The position numbers were made by a program, and so were the translations under genes. The notes below the pieces were generated by a model. That model was not told the DNA's origin. It searched no databases and saw nothing but the letters and a program-made list of their open reading frames with translations. From DATMAM01 sp035559995 (GTDB lineage Bacteria > Desulfobacterota > Binatia > UBA9968): DNA of 64,000 bases. Location: NCBI GenBank assembly GCA_035559995.1, contig DATMAM010000023.1, positions 52,724-116,723 of the forward strand. Reading direction: 5' to 3'. Positions 28,832 through 36,968 of this stretch are shown here, piece by piece (the stretch's first letter is position 1; every line of letters starts with the position of its first letter).

Positions 28832-30112
28832 TCAGCAGCAGGGGAGGGGGTTTTCGATCAAATCGTACACGTTGTCGAAGGTAATTTCGTGGAGCGTGCG
28901 CTGAATCTTGAAAAGCCGCGGCGGCTCTCCCTTGAGGAAGACCATGATGGCGGTTTCGACCGGAGGGCAGTTCGGCTTCACGCAGGGCACTTCCTTGACG
29001 ATGACGGGCGCGTCTTCGGGGAACGTAAAAACCTGCCGGACCCAGTAGGCGATTTGCTCGATCGTGAAGTGGGACACGTCTTGCGTTTGCCAGAGACCGG
29101 AAGAGCCGTCGGACGGCCCGCCGTTCGCGCCCACGAGGCACCGCTTGAATCCCTCGAGCAGGACCTCTCTTTCAAGGTCCTTGCCGATAAACACCAGGCG
29201 GTTGAGCCGCTCCTCGTCCCGCTGCCACGGCCGCCCGGGCCGGCCCTCGAACACCGAGTGGACGCCGTGGAAGACGAACTGGTGCCCGTCGGCCTTGAGG
29301 TTGAGAATCCCTTTCATGCGCAGGATATCGTCGCCGCGCTCGGCCAGCAGGTCGCGGAACCAGTAGCTCAGCTTGCGTCCGTCCAGCTCGCCCGGCTCGA
29401 CAAAGGCGACGGTGGCGAATGAAGCCGTGTGCTCGTGCCCGGCGCCGTCGAGGAGCTCGGGCTCGCGCGCGAGCTTTTCTTCGAGGCTGAAGCCGCGGGT
29501 GTTGAGAAGCACCGCGAGATCGAGCTCGGAGTTGCGCGTGCGAAAGATGCGCGCGACCTCGTTCATCCGCCGGATCCTCGTCTCGAGAAGATCGAGCTCT
29601 TCGGCCGTGACCAGGTCGGTCTTGTTGAGCAGGATCGTATCGGCGAAGGCGATCTGCTCCTGCGCCTCGATCCGGTGGTCGAGATGGAGCGGGAGATGCT
29701 TCGAGTCGACGACGGTGATGACCGAATCGAGGAGAAACTCGGCCCTAATCCTCTCGTCGATCAGAAGCGTCTGAATGAGCGGCGCGGGATCGGCGAGGCC
29801 GGTGGTTTCGACGATGACGCTGTCAAAATTCGCCCGCTGCTCCATGAGCTGGAACAGCACGCGAACGAGATCGCCGCGGACGGTACAGCAGATGCAGCCG
29901 TTGTTCATCTGAAAGATCTCCTCCTCGGAAGAGATCAACAGATGATGATCGATGCCGATCTCGCCGAACTCGTTGACGACCACGGCAAGCCGCAGCCCGT
30001 GCGGCGCGGTCAAGATCCGGTTGAGCAGGGTGGTTTTGCCGGCGCCGAGAAACCCCGTAAGAATCGTGACGGGCACGCGCGCCCGTTCGACAGACTCAAT
30101 CGCAGAAGACAT
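28832..30112 (-). CDS. CobW/COG0523-family GTPase with extra C-terminal cysteine-containing domain
   Basis: A 426-residue G3E-family GTPase, the group of metal chaperones that includes ZagA/YeiR and CobW. Walker A is GFLGAGKTT (20-28), the metal-binding GCICC is at 72-76, Walker B follows as VIVETTGLADP, and NKTD recognises guanine. The central CobW C-terminal domain ends near residue 340. About 80 further residues include VKEVPCVKPNCPPVETAIMVF, which is not part of the usual family layout. The protein may load zinc or another metal on a client. The gene stands alone between the pst region and pyrR; no metal-regulator box is evident. Confidence 0.88.
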   Translation of the reverse strand: MSSAIESVERARVPVTILTGFLGAGKTTLLNRILTAPHGLRLAVVVNEFGEIGIDHHLLISSEEEIFQMNNGCICCTVRGDLVRVLFQLMEQRANFDSVIVETTGLADPAPLIQTLLIDERIRAEFLLDSVITVVDSKHLPLHLDHRIEAQEQIAFADTILLNKTDLVTAEELDLLETRIRRMNEVARIFRTRNSELDLAVLLNTRGFSLEEKLAREPELLDGAGHEHTASFATVAFVEPGELDGRKLSYWFRDLLAERGDDILRMKGILNLKADGHQFVFHGVHSVFEGRPGRPWQRDEERLNRLVFIGKDLEREVLLEGFKRCLVGANGGPSDGSSGLWQTQDVSHFTIEQIAYWVRQVFTFPEDAPVIVKEVPCVKPNCPPVETAIMVFLKGEPPRLFKIQRTLHEITFDNVYDLIENPLPCC

Positions 30113-30205
30113 GAAGCGAGCACTCCCGCAGAAACTTTTTCCCTGAGATTGGATCGAAAATTCATGTTAACGTTTTGCCGCAAGCCGCTCAAGCCAAACG
30201 CCGGC

Positions 30206-30751
30206 CTACCTGGTGATCACCACCTCGTCGACGCGGTCGACTTCTCTGAGCCTTACCTGAACCTCGCCCTCCTCCGGCAGGTTGATTTTCTTGCCGACAA
30301 AGCTCGCGGCGATCGGAAGCTCGCGGCCGCCGCGGTCGATGAGAACGGCGAGATGGATCGCTTTCGGCCGCCCCAGGTCGATAAGGTGGTCCACCGCGGC
30401 GCGCGCCGTGCGCCCCCGGTGCAGGACGTCGTCGAAGAGGATGATTTTTTTGTCGTTGATGTCGAACGGGATGCGCGTGTTGTCCACTCTCCCTTCCGGA
30501 ACGAGCGCGTTGAGGTCGTCGCGATAGAGCGTGATATCCATCTCGCCCAAAGGCACCTCCCTGCCGGCGGACTTTTTGATGATGTTGCACAGGCGCTTGG
30601 CCAGGAACAGGCCGCGCGTGCGGATGCCGATAAAGGCGATCCGATCGTCGTTTTTGCTCCGGCTGAGAATCTCCTTCGCCATGCGCTCCAGGCTCGACCT
30701 GATCTGGGCGGCGTCGAGGATGCGGATTTTTTTTCTTTCAGTTTTTTTCAT
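30206..30751 (-). CDS. pyrR: PyrR-type bifunctional pyrimidine regulator / uracil phosphoribosyltransferase
   Basis: A 181-residue phosphoribosyltransferase-fold protein of the PyrR family. The PRPP loop IILFDDVLHRGRTARAA is at 103-119, preceded by IAFIGIRTRGLFLAKRL and LYRDDL. In many bacteria PyrR binds pyr mRNA to cause attenuation and has weak UPRTase activity. I see no PyrR-type attenuator leader in front of the nearby pyrE, so here it may act only as an enzyme or regulate elsewhere. It starts within the last 14 bases of the M20 amidohydrolase gene, so the two are coupled. Confidence 0.92.
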   Translation of the reverse strand: MKKTERKKIRILDAAQIRSSLERMAKEILSRSKNDDRIAFIGIRTRGLFLAKRLCNIIKKSAGREVPLGEMDITLYRDDLNALVPEGRVDNTRIPFDINDKKIILFDDVLHRGRTARAAVDHLIDLGRPKAIHLAVLIDRGGRELPIAASFVGKKINLPEEGEVQVRLREVDRVDEVVITR

Positions 30752-32039
30752 TGGCCACTCGCACGATCGCGTCCAGCAAAAGCTGCGTTCCGAGGCAGAT
30801 GTCGTCGGGGTCGGACCACTCCAGGGGGCTGTGGCTGATCCCGCGCCTGCTCGGGATGAAGATCATGGCTGCCGGGGTGATCTTGGCGATTTGCATGGCG
30901 TCGTGGCCCGCGCCCGAAGGCATCGCTTCGTAGGCAATGCCGCGGGCGTCGCAGCACTCCTTGAGCAGCTGAATGAGCCGCTTGTCCAGCGCCACGGGCG
31001 CCTCGTCGCGGATGGGCAAAATCTCGACGGCGATGTTCCGGCGGCGCGCGATGTCGCGGGCTTTGGCTCTGACGAGGCGCACGACCTTTTTCTTGGCCGC
31101 GGCCGAGATACTGCGGACATCGACCGAGAGCTCGGTCCTCCCGGGGATCGCGTTGATCACGCCCGGCTCGATTTTTATCGCGCCGACCGTCCCGACCACG
31201 CGGCCGCGCTCCATCGATGAGAATCTGCGGCAGATTCTCTCGACCGCCGTGACGAGCTCGGCGGCCGCCACCAGAGCGTCTTTTCTCATTTCCATCGGCG
31301 TTGTGCCCGAGTGGTCCGCCTGTCCGGTGAAGACGACCTTAAAGCGCGTCGGCGCCGCGATCGCGGTCACCACGCCGATCGGTTTTTTCTTCGCCTCCAG
31401 AATCGGTCCTTGCTCGATGTGGAGCTCCAGATAGGCTTTGATCGTGGAAGGGTCGCGCTTGAGGGAGGCGAGGTTATCGCGGTAGATGCCCATGCTGGCC
31501 AGGATGTCTTCGAGCTTGGTGCCCTGCGCGTCCACGGCGTTGGCGAGGTCCCTGGGGTGGACCTGGCCCGCGACGAGACTGCTTCCGAGCGTGGAGTAGC
31601 CGAAGCGGCTGGACTCTTCGCCGACGAAACAGACGACCTCCACGGGCGAGGCCAGACGAATTTTGTTCTCCTTTAATGTCCGGACGGCTTCCAGCGCGCC
31701 GATGACTCCCATCGTGCCATCGAATTTTCCACCCTGCAGGACGGTGTCGAGATGCGAGCCCGCCAGAACCGCGGGGGCTCTGGCATCGAGACCGCTCAGC
31801 CGGCCGAAGATGTTGCCGATGCGATCGATGTGAATATCGAGGCCTGCCTGGCGCATCAGGTGGATGAGGAGCTGGCGGCTTCGCAGCTCCTTGATCGAGA
31901 AGACCAGGCGCGTTACGGACCCGTGGCTGCCGAGCCCGATACGCGACATCGCGTTGAGGTCGCGAAGAAGGCGGCGCCTGTCGATGGCGATTTGAGCGGG
32001 AGCAGGGCTCGCCGCCTGTTTGGCCGCGGCAAGTTTCAC
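30738..32039 (-). CDS. M20-family Zn-dependent N-carbamoyl-amino-acid / ureidopropionase-type amidohydrolase
   Basis: A 433-residue metallo-amidohydrolase of the allantoate/N-carbamoyl-amino-acid hydrolase group. Metal ligands are visible: His96 and Asp98 in AGSHLDTV, Asp107 in GGKFDG, Glu141-Glu142 in FVGEESSRFG, a His in LELHIEQGP, and a C-terminal His in GAGHDAM. The family cleaves ureido (carbamoyl) groups, as in the last step of reductive pyrimidine breakdown or in hydantoin use. Its overlap with pyrR and its divergence from pyrE 122 bases away suggest pyrimidine metabolism, but the substrate is inferred. Confidence 0.88.
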   Translation of the reverse strand: MKLAAAKQAASPAPAQIAIDRRRLLRDLNAMSRIGLGSHGSVTRLVFSIKELRSRQLLIHLMRQAGLDIHIDRIGNIFGRLSGLDARAPAVLAGSHLDTVLQGGKFDGTMGVIGALEAVRTLKENKIRLASPVEVVCFVGEESSRFGYSTLGSSLVAGQVHPRDLANAVDAQGTKLEDILASMGIYRDNLASLKRDPSTIKAYLELHIEQGPILEAKKKPIGVVTAIAAPTRFKVVFTGQADHSGTTPMEMRKDALVAAAELVTAVERICRRFSSMERGRVVGTVGAIKIEPGVINAIPGRTELSVDVRSISAAAKKKVVRLVRAKARDIARRRNIAVEILPIRDEAPVALDKRLIQLLKECCDARGIAYEAMPSGAGHDAMQIAKITPAAMIFIPSRRGISHSPLEWSDPDDICLGTQLLLDAIVRVANEKN

Positions 32040-32161
32040 TGGCGCATTTTACCAGTTTCGCCTGGGTTGGAGAAACCGCGCAGCCATCATTGGCAAAGGG
32101 GTAGGGGTGTGTTATACCCGTCGCTGGTAGGCGGCCGAAACGAGAAAAGAAGAGAGCTTTC

Positions 32162-32830
32162 ATGAGCGAAGTTGCCGAAAAGATCGCCGAGATGTTGCTC
32201 CAAACCGAGGCCATTCAAATTTACCGCGAGCGCCCGTTCGTCTTTGTTTCCGGGCGCATCTCGCCGGTCTATATCGACTGCCGGCGGCTGCTTTCGTTCC
32301 CCGACGTGCGCGACGCCATCGTCACCGAGCTGGCCAAGAAGGCGCAAGCCGAGATCGGCCTCGACGCGATCGATGTCGTCGCCGGCGGCGAGACGGCGGG
32401 GATCCCTTACGCCGCCTTCGTCGCGCATCTGTTGCACAAGCCGATGATTTACATCCGCAAGCAACCGAAAGGGTACGGCGGAACCAAGCAGATCGAGGGC
32501 ACCTTGGCCGCGGGCCAGCGAGTGCTGCTGGTCGAGGATCTGATTACGGACGGAATGAGCAAGCTCCGCTTCAACATCGGCATCCGGGCCGAGGGGGCGA
32601 GAATGACCGACTGCCTGTGCATCTTCGACTACGCTTCGGATCGCCTTAATCTCCACGAAGGGAAAAACAACCTGGCCGAGCACGGCATTCGCTTGCACAC
32701 GCTCGCCAACTGGGACCACGTACTTCAGGTGGGGATGAGCAAAAACTATCTCACGCGCGAAGCGAGCAACCAGATCCTGGACTTCCTTAAGGACCCCGAG
32801 AACTGGGGCCGCACGATGGGCTTTGTGTAA
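32162..32830 (+). CDS. pyrE: Orotate phosphoribosyltransferase
   Basis: A 222-residue PRPP-dependent enzyme that makes orotidine monophosphate in pyrimidine synthesis. The PRPP loop reads VLLVEDLITDGMSK (family VEDVITTGGS). IDVVAGGETAGIPYAAFVA and the catalytic-lysine stretch IYIRKQPKGYGGTKQIEG support the OPRTase subgroup over other PRTases. It is slightly longer than the usual 210 residues because of a C-terminal tail. The ATG at 32162 fits. It is divergent from the M20-pyrR pair and followed 68 bases later by an amidohydrolase. Confidence 0.9.
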   Translation: MSEVAEKIAEMLLQTEAIQIYRERPFVFVSGRISPVYIDCRRLLSFPDVRDAIVTELAKKAQAEIGLDAIDVVAGGETAGIPYAAFVAHLLHKPMIYIRKQPKGYGGTKQIEGTLAAGQRVLLVEDLITDGMSKLRFNIGIRAEGARMTDCLCIFDYASDRLNLHEGKNNLAEHGIRLHTLANWDHVLQVGMSKNYLTREASNQILDFLKDPENWGRTMGFV

Positions 32831-32898
32831 GCCCGCTACGTTCGCGGCGTTTGGCGTTTCCCGCCCGAGAAGGCGTCTCCGCTCCCGGAGGTATTCTC

Positions 32899-34371
32899 AT
32901 GCGAACCTTAATTCGCGCTTCGGTGGTCGTCACCATGAACGAGCAAAATGACATCATCGAAAAAGGCGCGCTCTTGATCGAGGGAAACCGGCTCTCGTAC
33001 GTGGGCCCCGCCGCGCGGCTGCCTGAGGGTCCTTTCGACCGCGAGATCGACGCGGAGCGAATGATCGCCATCCCCGGCATGGTGAACGCCCATTGTCACT
33101 CGCCGGCCAATCTCTTCCGCGGGCTCTTCGCCAGCCGGCCGCTCGAGATCTGGCGAAATTATTATCGCGCGGCCCTCAGGGGCATGACGGACGAGGACTT
33201 CTACGCGAGCGCGCTACTGGGCGGGCTGGAGATGCTCAAGGCGGGCGCGACGGCCGTGCTCGATCACTTTTTCGGCAATCAGCGCTGCCGGTTCATGGGC
33301 GCGGGAGCCGCCGTGCAGGCGATGCGCGATCTGGGGCTGCGCCATGTCGTCGCGCTCACGCTGTCAGACAAAAAGTACGAGGAAACGGTCCCGCTCGAAC
33401 GAACCGCAACCGAGCTCGCGCCGGAGATCCAGCGCATGACCGAGAGCGAAACGCGCGAAGCCCGCGCGTGGCTCGAAGAGTGTGAAGCGTTTATCGAGGA
33501 GTTTCAGGACCCGGAAAAGCTAACGACGTGCTGTCCCGGACCCTCGGCCGTGCAGCGCTGCAGCGACGAGCTTTTGCGCGGCGCGGCGGAGCTCGCGAAA
33601 AAAAAGAACCTGCCCCTGCACCTTCATCTCGCGGAGACCAAGGCGCAGCAGGTCATGGGCGCGAGGCTTTACGGCGCTTCGCTCCTCAGCCATTTGGGCT
33701 CGCTCGGCGTGCTCGCGCCGAACGTTTCGCTCGCCCACGGCATCTGGATCGACCGGCAGGATATTGAAAAGATCGCCGCCGCGGGCGCGACGGTCGTCCA
33801 CAACCCCGCGAGCAATCTTCGCCTGGGAAGCGGCTTGGCCCCGGTGCCGCAGCTCCTTTTGGCGGGAGCGCATGTCGCCTTGGGAACCGACGGCGCGGCC
33901 TCCAACGACGGGCAGAACATGTTCGATGCGGTCCGGTTGGCGGCGCTCATTCACAACCCCGCGCACGTCGACTTTCGCCAGTGGGTCACCCCCGTCGAGG
34001 CGTTTGCCATGGCCACGCGCGCGGGGGCGCGCGCGTTGGGGCTTCCTTGCGGAGCGCTCGCCCCGGGAAGGCTCGCGGATGTGGTGCTGCTCCGGCGCGA
34101 TTCGGCTGCTTTTACGCCGCTTAACGACGTGATCAACCAGCTCGCGTTCTGCGAAAACGGAAGCTCCGTCGATACCGTCCTCGTGAACGGGGAAGTTGTC
34201 GTCCGAGGCGGGCGTGCGACGCGGGTCAACGAGGAAGAGATCCTGAGCCTGGCGAGAAGATCGCGCGCGCGGCTCGATGGCGCGCTGGGGCGCGAGATCG
34301 CGGCTGCGCGAAACATGGAGCCTGCTCTGGCCGAAATGTACTTTCGCGTGTTCGGAGCCGGCGCGGCTTAG
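32899..34371 (+). CDS. Amidohydrolase of the ATZ/TRZ - SAH/MTA deaminase - cytosine deaminase group
   Basis: A 490-residue TIM-barrel metallohydrolase. Metal ligands are His65 and His67 in NAHCHSP, a His in LHLHLAETKAQQ, a His in LAHGIWID and an Asp in ALGTDGAASND. HNPASNLRLGSG is typical of the branch that deaminates or dechlorinates heterocycles, such as guanine, cytosine, S-adenosylhomocysteine or s-triazines. The start at 32899 follows CGGAGGT; the frame is open further upstream without a better site. The location after pyrE suggests a nucleobase or ureide substrate, but that is an inference. Confidence 0.88.
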   Translation: MRTLIRASVVVTMNEQNDIIEKGALLIEGNRLSYVGPAARLPEGPFDREIDAERMIAIPGMVNAHCHSPANLFRGLFASRPLEIWRNYYRAALRGMTDEDFYASALLGGLEMLKAGATAVLDHFFGNQRCRFMGAGAAVQAMRDLGLRHVVALTLSDKKYEETVPLERTATELAPEIQRMTESETREARAWLEECEAFIEEFQDPEKLTTCCPGPSAVQRCSDELLRGAAELAKKKNLPLHLHLAETKAQQVMGARLYGASLLSHLGSLGVLAPNVSLAHGIWIDRQDIEKIAAAGATVVHNPASNLRLGSGLAPVPQLLLAGAHVALGTDGAASNDGQNMFDAVRLAALIHNPAHVDFRQWVTPVEAFAMATRAGARALGLPCGALAPGRLADVVLLRRDSAAFTPLNDVINQLAFCENGSSVDTVLVNGEVVVRGGRATRVNEEEILSLARRSRARLDGALGREIAAARNMEPALAEMYFRVFGAGAA

Positions 34372-34410
34372 GGCGCGCCGCGAGCAAGCGCCTCGGCCGC
34401 TTGCCGGCTC

Positions 34411-35109
34411 TCACTGCGCTCCCCTGACTCCGACCTCGTCGAGGTGCCGCAGCAGATCGGCCGGGTCTTGATAGACGCGGTACGCGCCCGCGCGCTCGAG
34501 CTCGTCCTGGCCATAACCGCCGGAAAGAAGCCCGACCCCGAGCGCGCGCGCCCTCTGAGCCGCGAGCAGGTCCCACACGCTGTCGCCGACAACCACCGAA
34601 TCGCTGATGTCGACTCGCAGCAGCTTCGCGGCGGCCACGAACAGGTCCGGATCGGGCTTGGCGCGCGCTACCCGATCGCGCGTGACGACCGGCATATCGC
34701 GGTCGATGCCCAGCGCGTCGAGGGCGGGGCGCGCGGTCTCCATTCGGCCGCTGGTAGCGATGGTCCAGGGCACGCCCGCCTGCGTCAGATATTCGAGCAA
34801 CTCGCGCGCGCCCGGCAGAGGGCGCACCTGGCTCGCGTGACGCTGGTACGCCTCGGCGTGCGCTCTCTGGAGGCGCGCGGCTTCCTCGGGGCTCAGCGGG
34901 TGCCCGGTCTCGCGCAGAAGCGCGTGCGCCAACAAGCCGCCGCTCATGCCGATTCTCCGGTGGATGCGCCACACCGCCAGCTCAATGCCCGCCTTCTCCA
35001 GCGCCTCGCGCCATGCGAGCACGTGCTGGTAAACGCTGTCGACGAGCGTGCCGTCGAGATCGAACAAAAAGGCGGGCTCCTTTGTATTTGCGGCGTTTCT
35101 TTTTCTCAT
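34411..35109 (-). CDS. HAD-superfamily hydrolase (phosphatase-like)
   Basis: A 232-residue HAD phosphatase with the cap inserted after motif I. Motif I is FLFDLDGTLVDS (nucleophile Asp17, acid Asp19), motif II is the Thr-Ser pair in WTIATSGR, and the Lys and acidic motif III/IV are in RAKPDPDLF and SVVVGDSVWD. The subgroup contains phosphoglycolate and beta-phosphoglucomutase-like enzymes. It stands alone, convergent with the preceding amidohydrolase. The substrate is unknown. Confidence 0.88.
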   Translation of the reverse strand: MRKRNAANTKEPAFLFDLDGTLVDSVYQHVLAWREALEKAGIELAVWRIHRRIGMSGGLLAHALLRETGHPLSPEEAARLQRAHAEAYQRHASQVRPLPGARELLEYLTQAGVPWTIATSGRMETARPALDALGIDRDMPVVTRDRVARAKPDPDLFVAAAKLLRVDISDSVVVGDSVWDLLAAQRARALGVGLLSGGYGQDELERAGAYRVYQDPADLLRHLDEVGVRGAQ

Positions 35110-35256
35110 AAACGCTCCGGTTGTGCTGCGGTAAGTTCTAGAGATTCAGGCTAAGCCACGGGGCGACGGCTCTCAAGACTTTCGGCGAAATTTGATCTTG
35201 ACCTGGAAAAAATTGAAGTGCTAGGTTTGATTTTCTCGATTGCCGGAGGTCGCTGC

Positions 35257-36243
35257 ATGAGAAACTTCGTGTTGTCCAGCCTTGTTTCGCTAACCCTCTT
35301 AAGCGTCGGCGGTTCCGCGCCGGCGCAGGAGAAGTTGAGGTTTGCCTGGGCCGGTATCAGCCCCACGAACAGCCCCGTGTGGGTGATTCAGGAAAAGAAG
35401 CTCCTGCAGAAACTCGGGGTCGAGCCGGAGATTATCAACATCAGCGCGAGCCCGACGGTTCTGCAAGCGCTTCTGGCGGGGGAGATCGATGCCGCGAGTA
35501 TCTCGGTGACGACTCTGGTGAGTTCGCGGTTAGCCGGGGCCGACACCGTGATGATTTTGGGCGTGGTTCCGACGTTTGTCGATCACATCGTGACGACCCC
35601 GAGCATCATACGCGTGGAGCAATTGAAAGGCAAAACTGGCGGCGTCAATCGATTGGGCAGCACCTCTGATCTGGGGCTTCGCCTGGCGCTCAGAAAGCTC
35701 GGAGTCGACCCCGAGAAAGACGCCAAGATTATCTCGGTCGGCGGAAATCCGGAACGATTTGCCGCGCTCTCGAAGGGAGTTATTCAATTCACGATCATGC
35801 CGGAGCCGTTTCTCCGCGAAGCGGAGAAGCTGGGGTTCAGGGACCTTTTCAGCATCGGCTCGCTGAAAATTCCCTTCTGGTGGAACGGCGTACTGACGAG
35901 AGAAAGCATCATCAAAGCCAAGCGGCCGTTGATGGCCAAGCTCGTGCGCGCAATGGTGGAGGGGATCCACTTCATCAAAACCGAGAGAGAAGCAGCCAAG
36001 GCGATCATCGGGAAAAACTTGCACATTAGCGATCCGGAAGGACTCGAACGCGCTTACAGGGACTACTCGGCGGTTTTTCCCGAAGTTCCCTACCCGGTCC
36101 CGGAAGGCGTCAAAACTATGCTCGACGACTTGGCGCCGCGTAACCCCAAAGCCGCGGCGGCCGATCCGAAAACGTTCGTCGACTTGAGTTTTGTGAGGGA
36201 ATTGGAGACCTCGGGCTTTATTAAGCAGCTCTACAAGAAATGA
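35257..36243 (+). CDS. NMT1/SsuA-like ABC substrate-binding protein
   Basis: A 328-residue periplasmic binding protein. The signal peptide MRNFVLSSLVSLTLLSVGGSAPAQ ends at an Ala-Gln cleavage-like site. The mature part begins KLRFAWAGISPTNSPVWVIQEKKL, typical of the NMT1/THI5/SsuA/TauA group that binds sulfonates, thiamine precursors or similar ligands. The start at 35257 follows a GGAGGT site; an upstream frame from 35218 is not signal-like. A possible promoter is TTGACC (35198) and TAGGTT (35222) with 18 bases between. No permease or ATPase genes adjoin it, so it is an orphan binding protein. Confidence 0.9.
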   Translation: MRNFVLSSLVSLTLLSVGGSAPAQEKLRFAWAGISPTNSPVWVIQEKKLLQKLGVEPEIINISASPTVLQALLAGEIDAASISVTTLVSSRLAGADTVMILGVVPTFVDHIVTTPSIIRVEQLKGKTGGVNRLGSTSDLGLRLALRKLGVDPEKDAKIISVGGNPERFAALSKGVIQFTIMPEPFLREAEKLGFRDLFSIGSLKIPFWWNGVLTRESIIKAKRPLMAKLVRAMVEGIHFIKTEREAAKAIIGKNLHISDPEGLERAYRDYSAVFPEVPYPVPEGVKTMLDDLAPRNPKAAAADPKTFVDLSFVRELETSGFIKQLYKK

Positions 36244-36274
36244 GCGCGGCGGCGCACCGCCATCGCCAGCTCCG

Positions 36275-36649
36275 TCAATTCCCCGGAGGCGAAGGCGCGT
36301 GAAGGTTTTTGCGGTAGCGGCTTAGCTCCTCCGAAAGCCATCGGGCGCTCGCCACGGGCGCCCCGGCGCCGCACTTGACCAGGTAAGGTTTGCCGCTTGT
36401 GCTGCTTTCGGCCGCGGCGCGTTGAATAAAGTCTTCAGCGCTTCTGATCAGGCCTTTGTCGAGCAAGTAGCGGTATTTCTTCTCGAGGTGCGCCCGCGCG
36501 TCCGGCGCGCCGTGCCAGCTTCCGTTGCGGTAAAACTGGCAACGCGAGATCTCGAGGTAGCGCAAAAGATGCTCGATCTCTGCTTGGGCGTCGGGGCCGT
36601 GAGCGGCCGCGGAAAGGATGGTCGCGCAAAAAAGCGCGCCAACGTACAT
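36275..36649 (-). CDS. Exported DUF5329-like protein
   Basis: A 124-residue protein with an N-terminal signal peptide (MYVGALFCATILSAAAHGPDA) and a compact domain. The mature part contains EIEHLLRYLEISRCQFYRNGSWH, HLEKKYRYLLDKG, SAEDFIQRAAAESSTSGKPYLVKCG and WLSEELSRYR. It matches the DUF5329 family as I remember it. Two Cys (in SRCQF and VKCG) could form a disulfide. ATG 36649 gives a standard signal peptide; ATG 36700 would give a longer, Arg/Lys-rich n-region. The reading frame runs upstream without a stop into a flavoprotein fragment, which I treat as separate. Function unknown. Confidence 0.7.
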   Translation of the reverse strand: MYVGALFCATILSAAAHGPDAQAEIEHLLRYLEISRCQFYRNGSWHGAPDARAHLEKKYRYLLDKGLIRSAEDFIQRAAAESSTSGKPYLVKCGAGAPVASARWLSEELSRYRKNLHAPSPPGN

Positions 36650-36772
36650 CCGCGCCCTTTTTGAATTTCGCTTCGTCACGGCAGAGCCACGCCGGTCCAT
36701 GCACCATTGTTCCGGTTTTGCGCCGAGCGCGCGCGAGCGGCGGCGCTTTTGCCGGCGATTTCTCCGAAAACC

Positions 36773-36943
36773 GCGGAGCGCGCCGCCGCAAAAAGCGCTA
36801 TTGCCGTGAGGAATGCCGGCGCGCGCCTTCTCGATGGCGATGACGCGCGCGCTCCTGGTTTGCGCGGCGAGCGCGGCGGCGCAGCCGGCGATACCGTCGC
36901 CGATCACAAGCACGTCGGTTGCCGCGCGCGCCAAATCTGCCAC
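36773..36943 (-). pseudogene. N-terminal fragment of an FAD-dependent oxidoreductase
   Basis: The first 57 codons from ATG 36943 encode a dinucleotide-binding beta-alpha-beta unit: VLVIGDGIAGCAAALAAQ, VIAIEKARAG and GNSAFCGGALRG. That is the start of fumarate-reductase/succinate-dehydrogenase-type flavoproteins, as in the intact gene at 41307-42788. The similarity then stops and the frame becomes Arg-rich before entering the DUF5329 gene. The remaining 400 or so residues expected of the enzyme are absent, so this looks like a deletion remnant. Confidence 0.55.
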
Positions 36944-36968
36944 CGGCGAATTCGAAAAAGTTTGCGGC

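Noticed and set aside
29429..30838. 469-codon plus-strand frame across the CobW gene and pyrR
   Set aside because: Antisense to two recognised genes, with acidic low-complexity composition and no motif.
32040..32161. PyrR-dependent attenuator before pyrE
   Set aside because: The 122-base divergent gap has no terminator hairpin with T-run and no evident anti-antiterminator pairing.
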